The notes below the pieces were generated by a model. That model had not been told where the DNA came from. It did no database searches and worked only from the letters and a program-made list of their open reading frames with translations. From an uncultured Eubacteriales bacterium (GTDB lineage: Bacteria > Bacillota > Clostridia > Oscillospirales > Ruminococcaceae), in assembly GCA_900319075.1 (NCBI GenBank), contig ONMZ01000014.1:1-42794 (forward strand): DNA of 42,794 nt. The letters run 5' to 3'. Shown one piece after another: positions 1-7,701 of the stretch (its first letter is position 1; each line of letters opens with the position of its first letter). The translations under genes were made by a program, and so were the position numbers.

Positions 1-154
1 GAAATCCCCCTACATCGTGCGCTCCGCAAGGGGTGAATTTCAAAACAGTCCGGTGGACTGTTTTGAAAGAGGGGACGCCCTGCAAGAGAGGGCGTGCCCT
101 TTTGGAAAGCGCAAAACTCTTTTCCCTCAAGCCGCCTGCAAAAAGGCGGCTTGA
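1..154. repeat. Cluster of adjacent inverted repeats (hairpins)
   Basis: Three strong hairpins lie side by side: 38-51 with 55-68 (14-bp perfect arms, 3-base loop), 75-81 with 89-95 (7 bp), and 127-136 with 145-154 (10 bp). A fourth, imperfect pairing is possible between 1-10 and 30-41. No reading frame is evident. The hairpins lack T-runs typical of terminators, so a dispersed palindromic repeat or small non-coding element is more likely than an ordinary terminator. The remaining stretch to 283 shows nothing recognisable. Confidence 0.7.
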
Positions 155-283
155 ATCTCATATAATGAGCACCTATGACCTCCTTCGGATAAACACTATT
201 ACACAGTGCTAAATTAAATTCCGATTTATATTATACAATGAAATGTGCATAAAATCAAGGGTGAAAATTTGTTTATAGTGTAC

Positions 284-312
284 TTGAAAAATATAGGGGA
301 TTATGGTATAAT
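284..312 (+). promoter_or_regulatory. SigA-type promoter of paaK
   Basis: TTGAAA at 284-289, 17-base spacer, perfect TATAAT at 307-312. It lies 38 bases upstream of the paaK start, with AAGGAG at 335-340 as ribosome site. Confidence 0.85.
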
Positions 313-350
313 AATTAGGTGCTTTAAAACTTTAAAGGAGAGTAGCAATT

Positions 351-1661
351 ATGTTTTTTCAAAAAGAACTTGAAACCATGTCAAGGGCGCAGATCGAGGA
401 GATCCAGCTCAAAAAGCTTAAACACCTTGTAAAATACTGTATGGATAACGTGCCCTTTTACAACAAAAGGCTCACCGAGGCAGGGGTGAACGAGGACAAG
501 ATCAAGCAGCTTTCGGACATTCAGTATATACCTTACACCACAAAGGCGGATATGCGGGACACTTATCCTTTCGGGCTGTTTGCTCAGCCCCTTAAAAATA
601 TAACACGTATACACGCATCATCGGGCACCACAGGCAAGCCGACAGTTGTTGGCTACACCAAGGCTGACCTTGATATGTGGAGCGACTGCATGGCAAGGCT
701 TGTAATGGCAGCGGGTGCGAGCGATGAGAGCATTGTGCAGATATGCTTTGGCTACGGACTTTTCACAGGCGCTCTGGGGCTTCACTACGCCCTTGAAAAA
801 ATAGGCGCAACGGTCATTCCCTCATCAAGCGGAAATACCGAAAAGCAGATAATGCTGATGCAGGATTTCGGCACAAACACGCTGGTTTCCACTCCGTCGT
901 ATGCACAGTACATAGGCGAGCTTGCAAAGGAGAAGGGCGTGCTTGACAAGATAAATCTCAAACTGGGACTGCTGGGTTCAGAGGGCTGCACAGTTGAGAT
1001 GAGAGATCAGATCGAAAAGACGCTGGGTATGTTCGTTACGGACAACTACGGCATGAGTGAGCTTATGGGACCGGGCGTTTCGGGCGAGTGCGAACAGCGC
1101 TGCGGAATGCACATTAACGAGGATCACTTCCTTGCGGAGATAATCGACCCAAAGACAGGCGATGTTCTTGACAAGGGCAGCGAGGGAGAGCTTGTTGTAA
1201 CGACCCTTTCCAAGGAGGGCATACCGGTCCTTCGTTACAGAACAAAGGATATCACGCAGATAGATTACGAGCCGTGCAAGTGCGGAAGAACCTTTGCAAG
1301 AATGGCAAAGCCCAGAGGGCGCTCGGACGATATGCTGAAAATAAGGGGAGTAAACGTGTTCCCGTCGCAGATAGAGTCGGTGCTTATGGGATTTGACGAG
1401 GTAGCGCCCCACTATCAGCTTATACTTACAAGGTCTAATTTTGCAGATCATCTTGAAATAAAGGTGGAGCTTTCAAACACCCTCAGCCACGAGATGATAG
1501 AGAATTATCCAAAGCTTGAAGAGCTGCATGACCGCATCACCCACGACATGAAAACGGTGCTTGGAATACAGACCAAGATAACTCTTGTGGATTTCAACTC
1601 GCTGGAGAGATTTGCAGGCAAGGCAAAGAGAATTGTCGACCTGAGAGATCAGGGGAAATAA
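351..1661 (+). CDS. paaK: Phenylacetate-CoA ligase (aryl-acetate:CoA ligase)
   Basis: An AMP-forming ligase of the PaaK family, expected to activate phenylacetate or related aryl acetates (indoleacetate is also possible) to the CoA thioester in the cytoplasm. The 436-aa length is normal for the family. The P-loop-like motif SSGTTGKPT is near residue 90, the adenylate-binding DNYGMSE near 230, and the hinge region RYRTKDIT near 300, followed by the small mobile C-terminal domain. The ATG follows AAGGAG by ten bases and a near-perfect promoter. No ferredoxin oxidoreductase or degradation genes are next to it, so its pathway is inferred: in anaerobes such enzymes often feed reductive carboxylation of aryl acetates to aromatic amino acids. 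The family call is firm; the exact substrate is not. Confidence 0.93.
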   Translation: MFFQKELETMSRAQIEEIQLKKLKHLVKYCMDNVPFYNKRLTEAGVNEDKIKQLSDIQYIPYTTKADMRDTYPFGLFAQPLKNITRIHASSGTTGKPTVVGYTKADLDMWSDCMARLVMAAGASDESIVQICFGYGLFTGALGLHYALEKIGATVIPSSSGNTEKQIMLMQDFGTNTLVSTPSYAQYIGELAKEKGVLDKINLKLGLLGSEGCTVEMRDQIEKTLGMFVTDNYGMSELMGPGVSGECEQRCGMHINEDHFLAEIIDPKTGDVLDKGSEGELVVTTLSKEGIPVLRYRTKDITQIDYEPCKCGRTFARMAKPRGRSDDMLKIRGVNVFPSQIESVLMGFDEVAPHYQLILTRSNFADHLEIKVELSNTLSHEMIENYPKLEELHDRITHDMKTVLGIQTKITLVDFNSLERFAGKAKRIVDLRDQGK

Positions 1662-1672
1662 GAGTACAAAAA

Positions 1673-1703
1673 AGAGGACAGTTGTTAGCTGTCCTCTGAT
1701 TTT
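1673..1703. terminator. Bidirectional terminator between paaK and lysS
   Basis: AGAGGACAG at 1673-1681 pairs perfectly with CTGTCCTCT at 1689-1697 across a 7-base loop. It is followed by TTTTTT on the plus strand and preceded by an A-run that gives a U-tract on the minus strand, serving both convergent genes. Confidence 0.88.
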
Positions 1704-1719
1704 TTATATGCTGTATTGT

Positions 1720-3297
1720 TTACTTGTCAAGGCTCTTCATCGTCGGGAAGAGCAGTACATCTCTGATAGCGGGGGAGTTGGTCAGCAGCATTACAAGTCT
1801 GTCTATGCCGTAGCCGATACCGCCCGTTGGAGGCATACCTATCTCAAGCGCACGCAGGAAGTCCTCGTCTGTATGGTTTGCCTCTTCGTCACCTGCGGCG
1901 AACTGCTCTTCCTGCTGGGCAAATCTCTCACGCTGGTCGATAGGATCGTTCAGCTCTGAATAAGCGTTGCACATCTCTCTGCTGGTGATGAACAGCTCGA
2001 ATCTCTCAACGTAGTCGGGAGCGTCGGGCTTTCTCTTTGTCAGCGGCGAGATCTCAACAGGGTGATCCATAATAAATGTAGGCTGGATAAGGTGCTCTTC
2101 AACAAACTGTTCAAAGAACAAGTTGAGGATATCGCCCTTTGTATGTCTGTCCTCAAACTCAACATGGTGCTGTTTTGCGAGCGCCTTTGCCTCGTCGGTA
2201 TCCTTTACCTTTGCAAAGTCGACGCCGGAATATTTCTTTACAGCCTCGATCATTGTCAGCCTTTCAAAGGGCTTGCCCAGGTCGATCTCATACTCGCCGT
2301 AAGGTACGCAGGTCTTTCCGCACACCTCCATAGCCACGTGTCTGAACATATTTTCCGTCAGATCCATCATTCCGTGGTAGTCGGTATAAGCCTGATAAAG
2401 CTCCATCAAAGTGAACTCAGGGTTATGTCTTGCGTCGACACCCTCGTTTCTGAAAACTCTGCCGATCTCGTAAACCTTTTCAAGTCCGCCCACGATAAGC
2501 CTTTTAAGGTAAAGCTCAAGGCTGATACGCAGCTTAACGTCCTCATTGAGTGCGTTATAATGGGTCTCAAAGGGTCTTGCGGCTGCTCCGCCGGCATTGG
2601 ACACCAGCATAGGAGTTTCGACCTCCATAAAGCCAAGACCGTCAAGATATCTTCTTATGGAAGATATGATCTTTGAACGCTTGATAAAGGTCTCCTTGAC
2701 CTCTGGGTTACAGATAAGGTCGGTATATCTTTGTCTGTAACGGACATCGGTATTTGTGAGACCGTGCCACTTTTCGGGCAGGGGCAGCAGGGACTTGGAC
2801 AGCAGTGTGATCTGCTGTGCATGGACAGAGACCTCTCCCATTTTAGTTCTGAACAAATAGCCCTTTATGCCTATGATATCACCGATATCGCCTTTTTTAT
2901 AGTCCTGGAAAGAGTCGGTGCCTACATCGTCACGTCTTACGTAAGACTGGAGCTTTCCGGATTTATCACGAAGATCGAGAAAGCCTGCTTTTCCCATAAG
3001 TCTGCGGGACATTACACGGCCTGCGAGGCTGACGGTGATACGGTTGCTTTCCAAAAGCTCTTTGAGCTTTTCCTCATCGTCGCCTGCCTGTGCTTTAAGC
3101 CGGGCTTCCAATTCTTCATACTCATTTTTTGCTTCAAGGCAGCTTGCGCTCACATCAAACTTTGTGATCTGAAACGGATCTTTGCCCGCAGCTTTAAGCT
3201 CGTCAAGCTTACCTATCCTTACCTGACGCAGGCTGCTGACCTGCTCGGCGGTAAGCTCTTCCTGCTCGGGGGCGTTGTTTATAATTTCCTCGCTCAT
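1720..3297 (-). CDS. lysS: Lysyl-tRNA synthetase, class II
   Basis: Charges tRNA-Lys with lysine in the cytoplasm. The 525-aa protein has an N-terminal helical extension, an OB-fold anticodon-binding domain (about residues 88-170) and a class II catalytic domain. Motif 2 contains YEIGRVFRNEG (residues 276-286), and motif 3 near the C-terminus contains GIGYGIDRL. The N-terminal ~30 residues are acidic and slightly longer than in E. coli LysRS. The ATG is preceded by AAAGGAAA. It is the second gene of a greA-lysS operon (26-base gap), an arrangement also common in other bacteria. No frameshift or missing motif is visible. Confidence 0.97.
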   Translation of the reverse strand: MSEEIINNAPEQEELTAEQVSSLRQVRIGKLDELKAAGKDPFQITKFDVSASCLEAKNEYEELEARLKAQAGDDEEKLKELLESNRITVSLAGRVMSRRLMGKAGFLDLRDKSGKLQSYVRRDDVGTDSFQDYKKGDIGDIIGIKGYLFRTKMGEVSVHAQQITLLSKSLLPLPEKWHGLTNTDVRYRQRYTDLICNPEVKETFIKRSKIISSIRRYLDGLGFMEVETPMLVSNAGGAAARPFETHYNALNEDVKLRISLELYLKRLIVGGLEKVYEIGRVFRNEGVDARHNPEFTLMELYQAYTDYHGMMDLTENMFRHVAMEVCGKTCVPYGEYEIDLGKPFERLTMIEAVKKYSGVDFAKVKDTDEAKALAKQHHVEFEDRHTKGDILNLFFEQFVEEHLIQPTFIMDHPVEISPLTKRKPDAPDYVERFELFITSREMCNAYSELNDPIDQRERFAQQEEQFAAGDEEANHTDEDFLRALEIGMPPTGGIGYGIDRLVMLLTNSPAIRDVLLFPTMKSLDK

Positions 3298-3323
3298 TTG
3301 GATTTTCCTTTCCTATCAGCTTT

Positions 3324-3800
3324 TTACTGTCTTGTGATCTCAAGCACCTCGAACTTTATAAGTCCTGCAGGAGCTTCAACTTCAAATACATCGCCCACCT
3401 TTTTTCTCAAAGCGGCTTTACCGATAGGGGATTCGTCAGATATCTTTCCGTTGTCAGGGTCCGACTCGGTGGAACCTACGATCTGGAGAGTTTCGATCTC
3501 ATCAAATTCAAGATCCTTGATCTTTACGATAGAACCTACGCCGATCTCGTCGGTGGAGACTTCATGATCCTCAACTACGATGGCATTGGCGATGAGCAAT
3601 TCAAGCTCGTTAATACGTGACTCAAGGATCGCCTGTTCGTTCTTTGCCTCGTCATACTCGGCGTTCTCGGAAAGGTCGCCGAATGAACGGGCTTCTTTCA
3701 GCTTCTGTGCGACCTCTTTACGCTTGACGGTAACAAGGTACTCTCTTTCCTCCTGAAGTTTCTCGTAGCCGGCTCTTGAAACTGTCTTGGCATTTGCCAT
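3324..3800 (-). CDS. greA: Transcription elongation factor GreA
   Basis: Rescues backtracked RNA polymerase by stimulating its transcript-cleavage activity through the secondary channel. The 158 aa match the family length. The N-terminal coiled coil (about residues 10-75) carries the tip motif GDLSENAEYDEAKNEQ with the conserved acidic residues, and the C-terminal half has the FKBP-like fold with GSIVKIKDLE and the SPIGKAALRKKVGD segment. The start has TAGGAGTGA eight bases upstream. First gene of the greA-lysS operon, transcribed from a consensus promoter just upstream. Confidence 0.97.
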   Translation of the reverse strand: MANAKTVSRAGYEKLQEEREYLVTVKRKEVAQKLKEARSFGDLSENAEYDEAKNEQAILESRINELELLIANAIVVEDHEVSTDEIGVGSIVKIKDLEFDEIETLQIVGSTESDPDNGKISDESPIGKAALRKKVGDVFEVEAPAGLIKFEVLEITRQ

Positions 3801-3869
3801 GATATATCACTCCTAAATCTAAAAAAACTTTTAACGTTACGTTTGAAACAGGGATACTGTCAAAACATT

Positions 3870-3898
3870 ATTATACATTATTCCCCCCCATTTGTCAA
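3870..3898 (-). promoter_or_regulatory. SigA-type promoter of greA-lysS
   Basis: On the minus strand, TTGACA (3893-3898) and TATAAT (3870-3875) with a 17-base spacer, perfect at both hexamers. It lies about 70 bases upstream of the greA start. Confidence 0.87.
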
Positions 3899-3964
3899 GG
3901 CTTTGCAGGCGGTGGAGGACAAAAAGAAGGGGACAAAAAAGCACTAAATTTGTCGTATTTCCTA

Positions 3965-3993
3965 TTGACGAATTCCTATTAACGTGGTATACT
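3965..3993 (+). promoter_or_regulatory. SigA-type promoter of the smsCB-like operon
   Basis: TTGACG (3965-3970), 17-base spacer, TATACT (3988-3993). The longest open frame begins at 3984, inside this promoter, which rules out that upstream start. Confidence 0.82.
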
Positions 3994-4055
3994 ATACAAG
4001 GAGCAGTCCGAAAGTGGCTGCAAAAGGTATATTTAAGGAGATGGAAGGTAAAAAG

Positions 4056-4778
4056 ATGCTCAGACTTGAAAATATAAACTGGAGCCTTGAGGACGGCAGA
4101 GAGATACTCAACAATGTCAGCCTTGAGATCCCGGACAACAAGCTTATAGTTATTACAGGTCCCAACGGCGGCGGAAAGACGACCCTTGCAAAGGTGGTGG
4201 CAGGTCTTATTTCACCGGAGTCGGGAAAAATATTCTTTGACGGACAGGACATCACCGGTAAAGACATTACCGAAAGGGCAAAGCTTGGCATAAGCTATGC
4301 TTTTCAGCAGCCGGTAAGGTTCAAGGGGCTTACTGTGCGTGATCTGCTTGAACTTGCAGCAGGAAGAGAGCTGAAGCAGCCGGAGATATGCGAGCTTCTT
4401 GGCAAGGTAGGGCTTTGCAAGAACGATTATATCGACCGTGAGGTGAACGCATCACTTTCCGGGGGCGAGATAAAGCGCATCGAGATCGCAACTGTCCTTG
4501 CAAGAAACACCAAGCTTTCAATATTTGATGAGCCTGAGGCGGGCATAGATCTTTGGAGCTTTGCAGGTCTTGTTGACGTGTTCAAGGAAGTAAAGGACAA
4601 GGTCAACGGCACCCTTATGATAATCTCACATCAGGAGAGGATACTTGAGATCGCCGATGAGATAATCGTAATATCCAAAGGACAGCTTGAGGACAGCGGC
4701 TCGGCACAGGACATTCTTCCTAAGCTTATTTCGGGCAGCAGGACTCCAAGACCTTGTGAAAGGGGTGCACAGGCATGA
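4056..4778 (+). CDS. smsC: SufC/SmsC-like ABC ATPase for Fe-S cluster assembly
   Basis: The ATPase subunit of a SUF-type iron-sulfur cluster scaffold, a soluble ABC protein with no membrane partner. With the ATG at 4056 (GGAAGG seven bases upstream) it has 240 aa. Seen: Walker A GPNGGGKT (35-42), Q-loop glutamines at 84-85, signature LSGGE (134-138), and Walker B with FDEPEAGIDLW (157-167), followed by the switch His in ISHQE. Transcribed from a promoter at 3965-3993, it overlaps the next gene by four bases (ATGA). The pair with one SufB/D-like protein, and no SufS or SufU beside it, fits the minimal SMS system. The start at 4041 is possible but directly abuts its ribosome site. Confidence 0.88.
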   Translation: MLRLENINWSLEDGREILNNVSLEIPDNKLIVITGPNGGGKTTLAKVVAGLISPESGKIFFDGQDITGKDITERAKLGISYAFQQPVRFKGLTVRDLLELAAGRELKQPEICELLGKVGLCKNDYIDREVNASLSGGEIKRIEIATVLARNTKLSIFDEPEAGIDLWSFAGLVDVFKEVKDKVNGTLMIISHQERILEIADEIIVISKGQLEDSGSAQDILPKLISGSRTPRPCERGAQA

Positions 4779-5692
4779 ATGAAACAACAAAAGAGCTTTT
4801 GAAGATCATCTCTGATTTTGACGGAGAATTCAAGGGGGCATACAATATCCGTGAGGACGGTCAGTGCGCTGCAAGGGAGTCTACGGAGAATATAAAGATC
4901 GAGTCCAAAAAGGACGCTCCCGGACTTGTTATCCACATCAAACCCCATACCAAAGGGGAAAAGGTCTATATTCCTGCCTGTGTTACAAAAAGCGGGATAG
5001 ACGATCTTGTTTACAATGATTTCTATGTTGGCGAGGGTGCGGACGTAACCATAATCGCAGGATGCGGAGTGCATACGACAGGCGTGGAGGAAGCACGGCA
5101 CAACGGTATTCACCGTTTTATTCTGCAAAAGGATTCAAAGGTGCTGTATCAGGAAAAGCATATTGGTACAGGCAAACAGGAGGGTATCCGCAGGATCGAC
5201 CCGGTAACCGATGTGGAGCTTGGTGAGAACTCAAAGCTGACAATGGATACCGTACAGCTCAGCGGAGTTGATTTTACCACAAGAACCACAAGGGGCGTAC
5301 TTGGGGAAGGCGCAAGGCTCATTATTAAGGAAAGGATAATGACCGACGGCAAGGAACAGGCAAAGACCGATTTTTATGTTGAGCTTAAAGGGGAAAACAG
5401 CGGCGTTGATCTTATGTCAAGGTCGGTGGCAAGGGACGAGTCATATCAGGAGTATCACAGCGTGATAAAGGGCATGAATGTGTGCACGGGTCATTCCGAG
5501 TGCGATGCGATACTTGTGGGCAACGGCAAGGTCTCGGCATCGCCGCAGCTTGACGCAGAGCACCCGGACGCTGCGCTTATCCACGAGGCGGCTATCGGAA
5601 AGATAGCAGGGGAGCAGATCTTGAAGCTGCGTACCCTGGGACTTACCGAGGAGGAAGCGGAGCAGAAGATAATCTCGGGATTTTTGAAATAA
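4775..5692 (+). CDS. smsB: SufB/SufD-family scaffold protein, SmsB-like
   Basis: Scaffold partner of the preceding ATPase, expected to assemble Fe-S clusters on a right-handed beta-helix core. At 305 aa it is shorter than SufB (about 470-495). The C-terminal core is conserved: HSECDAILVG places Cys243 where SufB has its cluster-relevant Cys405, and IHEAAIGKIAGEQ places Glu271 where SufB has Glu434. A further Cys-His segment, GCGVHTTG, lies near residue 97. The ending, EEEAEQKIISGFL, is typical of the family. The translational overlap with smsC suggests coupled synthesis. A SufD-only role is unlikely because it is the only SufB/D-type gene in the operon; that it is a full SMS system is inference. 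Confidence 0.87.
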   Translation: MNETTKELLKIISDFDGEFKGAYNIREDGQCAARESTENIKIESKKDAPGLVIHIKPHTKGEKVYIPACVTKSGIDDLVYNDFYVGEGADVTIIAGCGVHTTGVEEARHNGIHRFILQKDSKVLYQEKHIGTGKQEGIRRIDPVTDVELGENSKLTMDTVQLSGVDFTTRTTRGVLGEGARLIIKERIMTDGKEQAKTDFYVELKGENSGVDLMSRSVARDESYQEYHSVIKGMNVCTGHSECDAILVGNGKVSASPQLDAEHPDAALIHEAAIGKIAGEQILKLRTLGLTEEEAEQKIISGFLK

Positions 5693-5703
5693 GGCATAAT
5701 AAA

Positions 5704-5733
5704 AAGAGGGCAGTGCTAACTGTCCTCTTTTTT
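5704..5733. terminator. Terminator after smsCB, shared with the convergent gene
   Basis: AAGAGGGCAG (5704-5713) pairs with CTGTCCTCTT (5720-5729, one G-U), followed by a T-run. It resembles the paaK/lysS terminator. The A-run on the left gives a U-tract in the other direction too. Confidence 0.85.
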
Positions 5734-5745
5734 GTACATTTATAT

Positions 5746-5943
5746 TCAATTATCCTTTATCTCGCAGTTTTCTATTCCAAATTCAAGTATAATGTTAATA
5801 AGCTCGTTGCGTGAGCGGTTTGTTGCTTTTGATAGATTTTCAAGCTGTTCAACGGTCTCGTCTTTAATACGCACCGAAAAAACCTTGTAGCCGTCATCGC
5901 CTTTAATACCGCTTTTTTTCGTAATTTCCAGTTTTTTCGCCAT
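5746..5943 (-). CDS. Ribbon-helix-helix DNA-binding protein (CopG/Arc type)
   Basis: A 65-aa protein. The lysine-rich N-terminus is followed by a beta-strand (KVFSVRIKDETV, about 21-32) and two helices (QLENLSKATN, SRNELINIILEFGIEN), the standard RHH fold that binds DNA as a dimer. The ATG at 5943 has AGAGGTGA upstream; the frame stays open further upstream, but only through the AT-rich operator region. Divergent from the membrane-protein gene at 6050. The shared 100-base gap contains regularly spaced TATGTTA heptamers, so autoregulation and control of the neighbour are likely (inference). No toxin gene lies downstream, so an antitoxin role is not supported. Confidence 0.8.
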   Translation of the reverse strand: MAKKLEITKKSGIKGDDGYKVFSVRIKDETVEQLENLSKATNRSRNELINIILEFGIENCEIKDN

Positions 5944-5954
5944 ATGATCACCTC

Positions 5955-6019
5955 TAACATATATTATAACTTGACAAACGCAAAAATATATGTTAAACTT
6001 TATGTTATAAAATATGTTA
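5955..6019. promoter_or_regulatory. Candidate RHH operator: array of TATGTTA heptamers
   Basis: The heptamer TATGTTA occurs at 5989-5995, 6001-6007 and 6013-6019, exactly 12 bases apart. Its inverse TAACATA is at 5955-5961; with flanking bases it forms a 9-bp inverted repeat with 5987-5995. The array overlaps the -10 box of the plus-strand promoter. Direct repeats of short sites at regular spacing are typical of RHH repressor operators. Confidence 0.6.
5971..5999 (+). promoter_or_regulatory. Promoter of the 6050 membrane-protein gene
   Basis: TTGACA (5971-5976), 17-base spacer, TAAACT (5994-5999), embedded in the heptamer array. A minus-strand TATAAT at 5963-5968 could serve the divergent regulator, but no matching -35 was found at normal spacing. 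Confidence 0.65.
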
Positions 6020-6049
6020 GCGAATAGCTGACACATAGGAGGTATATCT

Positions 6050-6610
6050 ATGGAGGATAATGTTGTTTATGAATCGACCACAGTTCATAATAGAAAAATG
6101 GGATATATCATATTCATTTTGTTGCCTATTATTGGCGTCGTTATCATAGTGCTATCTATGATACCAGTAAGCACTGTAAATGGCAAACATTTTATTGACC
6201 ACAATAATATATTTGGAGAATGGGTTACTTCTGAGCATATCGGCTATAGTCAATTAGGAACGCTGAAATCTTCTTTGCATAAACGAACAAGCGGTTTGAT
6301 AGGTATAGGATTAGTGCTTTTTGCTCCGTTTTCAATTCATTTATTTGTTTGCAGAAAAAACGCATTAAACTCCAAATTGCAGATAAGCAATGACTCGGTT
6401 TGGATTAAGCTGTCAGGTTCGTTTAGTGATAAAAAAGAAGTAATACCCTTGAAAAGTGATATTGATATAGCAATTGAAAAGGGCAAAATAGATAAGATAA
6501 TTGGAGGAGAAAAAATAATAGTTACTTATGCAATGAATAAGTATGTATTTAGGTGCATAGATAACGCAGATGAATTTGTTAAAGTATTTAGGAAAGCAAA
6601 ACAAGAATAA
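6050..6610 (+). CDS. Hypothetical membrane protein with two TM segments
   Basis: Not recognised. The 186-aa protein has two hydrophobic segments (about residues 19-41 and 83-101). The ~40-residue loop between them is polar and probably extracellular. The cytoplasmic C-terminal half (about 108-186) is a mixed alpha/beta region with alternating strands, possibly a PH-like membrane-associated domain (inference). The start has AGGAGG upstream. The gene is AT-rich compared with its neighbours (many AAA/ATA/TTA codons), which with the divergent RHH gene suggests a small acquired unit. A plus-strand promoter and a heptamer operator precede it, so it is probably under repression by the divergent RHH protein. 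Confidence 0.7.
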   Translation: MEDNVVYESTTVHNRKMGYIIFILLPIIGVVIIVLSMIPVSTVNGKHFIDHNNIFGEWVTSEHIGYSQLGTLKSSLHKRTSGLIGIGLVLFAPFSIHLFVCRKNALNSKLQISNDSVWIKLSGSFSDKKEVIPLKSDIDIAIEKGKIDKIIGGEKIIVTYAMNKYVFRCIDNADEFVKVFRKAKQE

Positions 6611-6618
6611 GAAAAAAC

Positions 6619-6655
6619 ACCTCTCACAGTTGAAAAACCGTGAGAGGTAATTTTT
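6619..6655. terminator. Bidirectional terminator between the 6050 gene and galE
   Basis: ACCTCTCAC (6619-6627) pairs perfectly with GTGAGAGGT (6640-6648), with an A-run before and TTTTT after. Confidence 0.87.
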
Positions 6656-6656
6656 G

Positions 6657-7667
6657 TTATAAGCCGTTGGGGTTCTTGCTGATAAAGTTCCAGCTGTCTG
6701 CGGTCATCTGATCGAGGTCGTACTTTGCCTCCCAGCCGAAAAGCTCCTTTGCCTTGTCGGTTTTTGCATAGTATGCAGGCAGGTCGCCGGGTCTGCGTGG
6801 GAGCACCTTATAGGGCAGCTGCTTTCCGCACGCCTTTTCAAAGCTATGCAGCACGTCAAACACGCTTGAGCCTTTGCCTGTGCCAAGATTCACCGCTTCA
6901 ACGCCCTTATGCTCAAGCACATATTTAACGGCGCACAGATGCCCTTTTGCCAGGTCGCAGACGTGGATATAATCCCTTACGCCCGTACCGTCGGGGGTAT
7001 CATAATCGTCGCCGAAAACCCCCAGTCTTTCAAGCTTGCCCACAGCCACCTGACAGATATAAGGCAGCAGATTGTTGGGTATCCCGTTGGGATCCTCGCC
7101 GATAAGCCCTGACGGGTGCGCCCCGATAGGATTGAAATATCTAAGCAGGGAAACTGCCCATTCGTTGTCCGAGGTGTAGACATCTTTAAGTATCTGCTCG
7201 ATAAAAAGCTTTGTATAGCCGTATGGATTTGTGGCGGAGGTGGGCATATCTTCAACATAGGGGATGGGATTCACAGGTCCGTAGACTGTTGCAGAGGAAG
7301 AGAAAACGATCCTTTTGCAGCCGTATTTCTGCATGGCTTTGATAAGCATGAGCGTGCCTGTGATGTTGTTGTGATAATATTTTACCGGCTGAGCAACAGA
7401 TTCGCCCACCGCTTTATAGCCTGCAAAATGGATGACCGCATCCACGTGGTTTTCTTCAAAGATCTTTTCCAGCTTTTCAAGGTCAAGCAGATCGACTTCA
7501 TAAAAACCGAAATCCTTGCCGGTGATAGTTTTTATCCTGTTCAGCGCCTCGGGCTTTGAATTTGAAAAGTTGTCGGCAATTATGATGTCGTAGCCTGCTT
7601 GGAGAAGCTCAACACAGGTGTGGCTGCCGATAAAGCCTGCACCGCCTGTTACGAGTATATTTGGCAT
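6657..7667 (-). CDS. galE: UDP-glucose 4-epimerase
   Basis: Interconverts UDP-glucose and UDP-galactose for the Leloir pathway and for cell-surface polysaccharide precursors; an NAD-dependent extended SDR. Seen: the Rossmann motif TGGAGFIG (residues 7-14), the catalytic YGYTK with preceding SSSATVYG, and the sugar-binding RYFNPIGAHPSG and YIHVCDLAKGH segments. The ATG at 7667 gives 336 aa and a ten-base spacing from AAAGGA; the ATG at 7676 sits one base from that site and is less likely. A TTGAAA/TATAAT promoter lies at the stop of the upstream gene, so it is probably transcribed on its own as well as by read-through. Confidence 0.95.
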   Translation of the reverse strand: MPNILVTGGAGFIGSHTCVELLQAGYDIIIADNFSNSKPEALNRIKTITGKDFGFYEVDLLDLEKLEKIFEENHVDAVIHFAGYKAVGESVAQPVKYYHNNITGTLMLIKAMQKYGCKRIVFSSSATVYGPVNPIPYVEDMPTSATNPYGYTKLFIEQILKDVYTSDNEWAVSLLRYFNPIGAHPSGLIGEDPNGIPNNLLPYICQVAVGKLERLGVFGDDYDTPDGTGVRDYIHVCDLAKGHLCAVKYVLEHKGVEAVNLGTGKGSSVFDVLHSFEKACGKQLPYKVLPRRPGDLPAYYAKTDKAKELFGWEAKYDLDQMTADSWNFISKNPNGL

Positions 7668-7701
7668 AATGCTCATATCCTTTCTTTTTTATGACAAAGA
7701 C

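Noticed and set aside
3984-4055. Longer N-terminus for the SmsC-like ATPase.
   Set aside because: It would begin inside the promoter -10 box and has no ribosome site; the ATG at 4056 does.
5746-6610. Toxin-antitoxin pair (RHH gene and 6050 gene).
   Set aside because: The genes are divergent, not overlapping, and the partner is a 186-aa membrane protein unlike known toxins.
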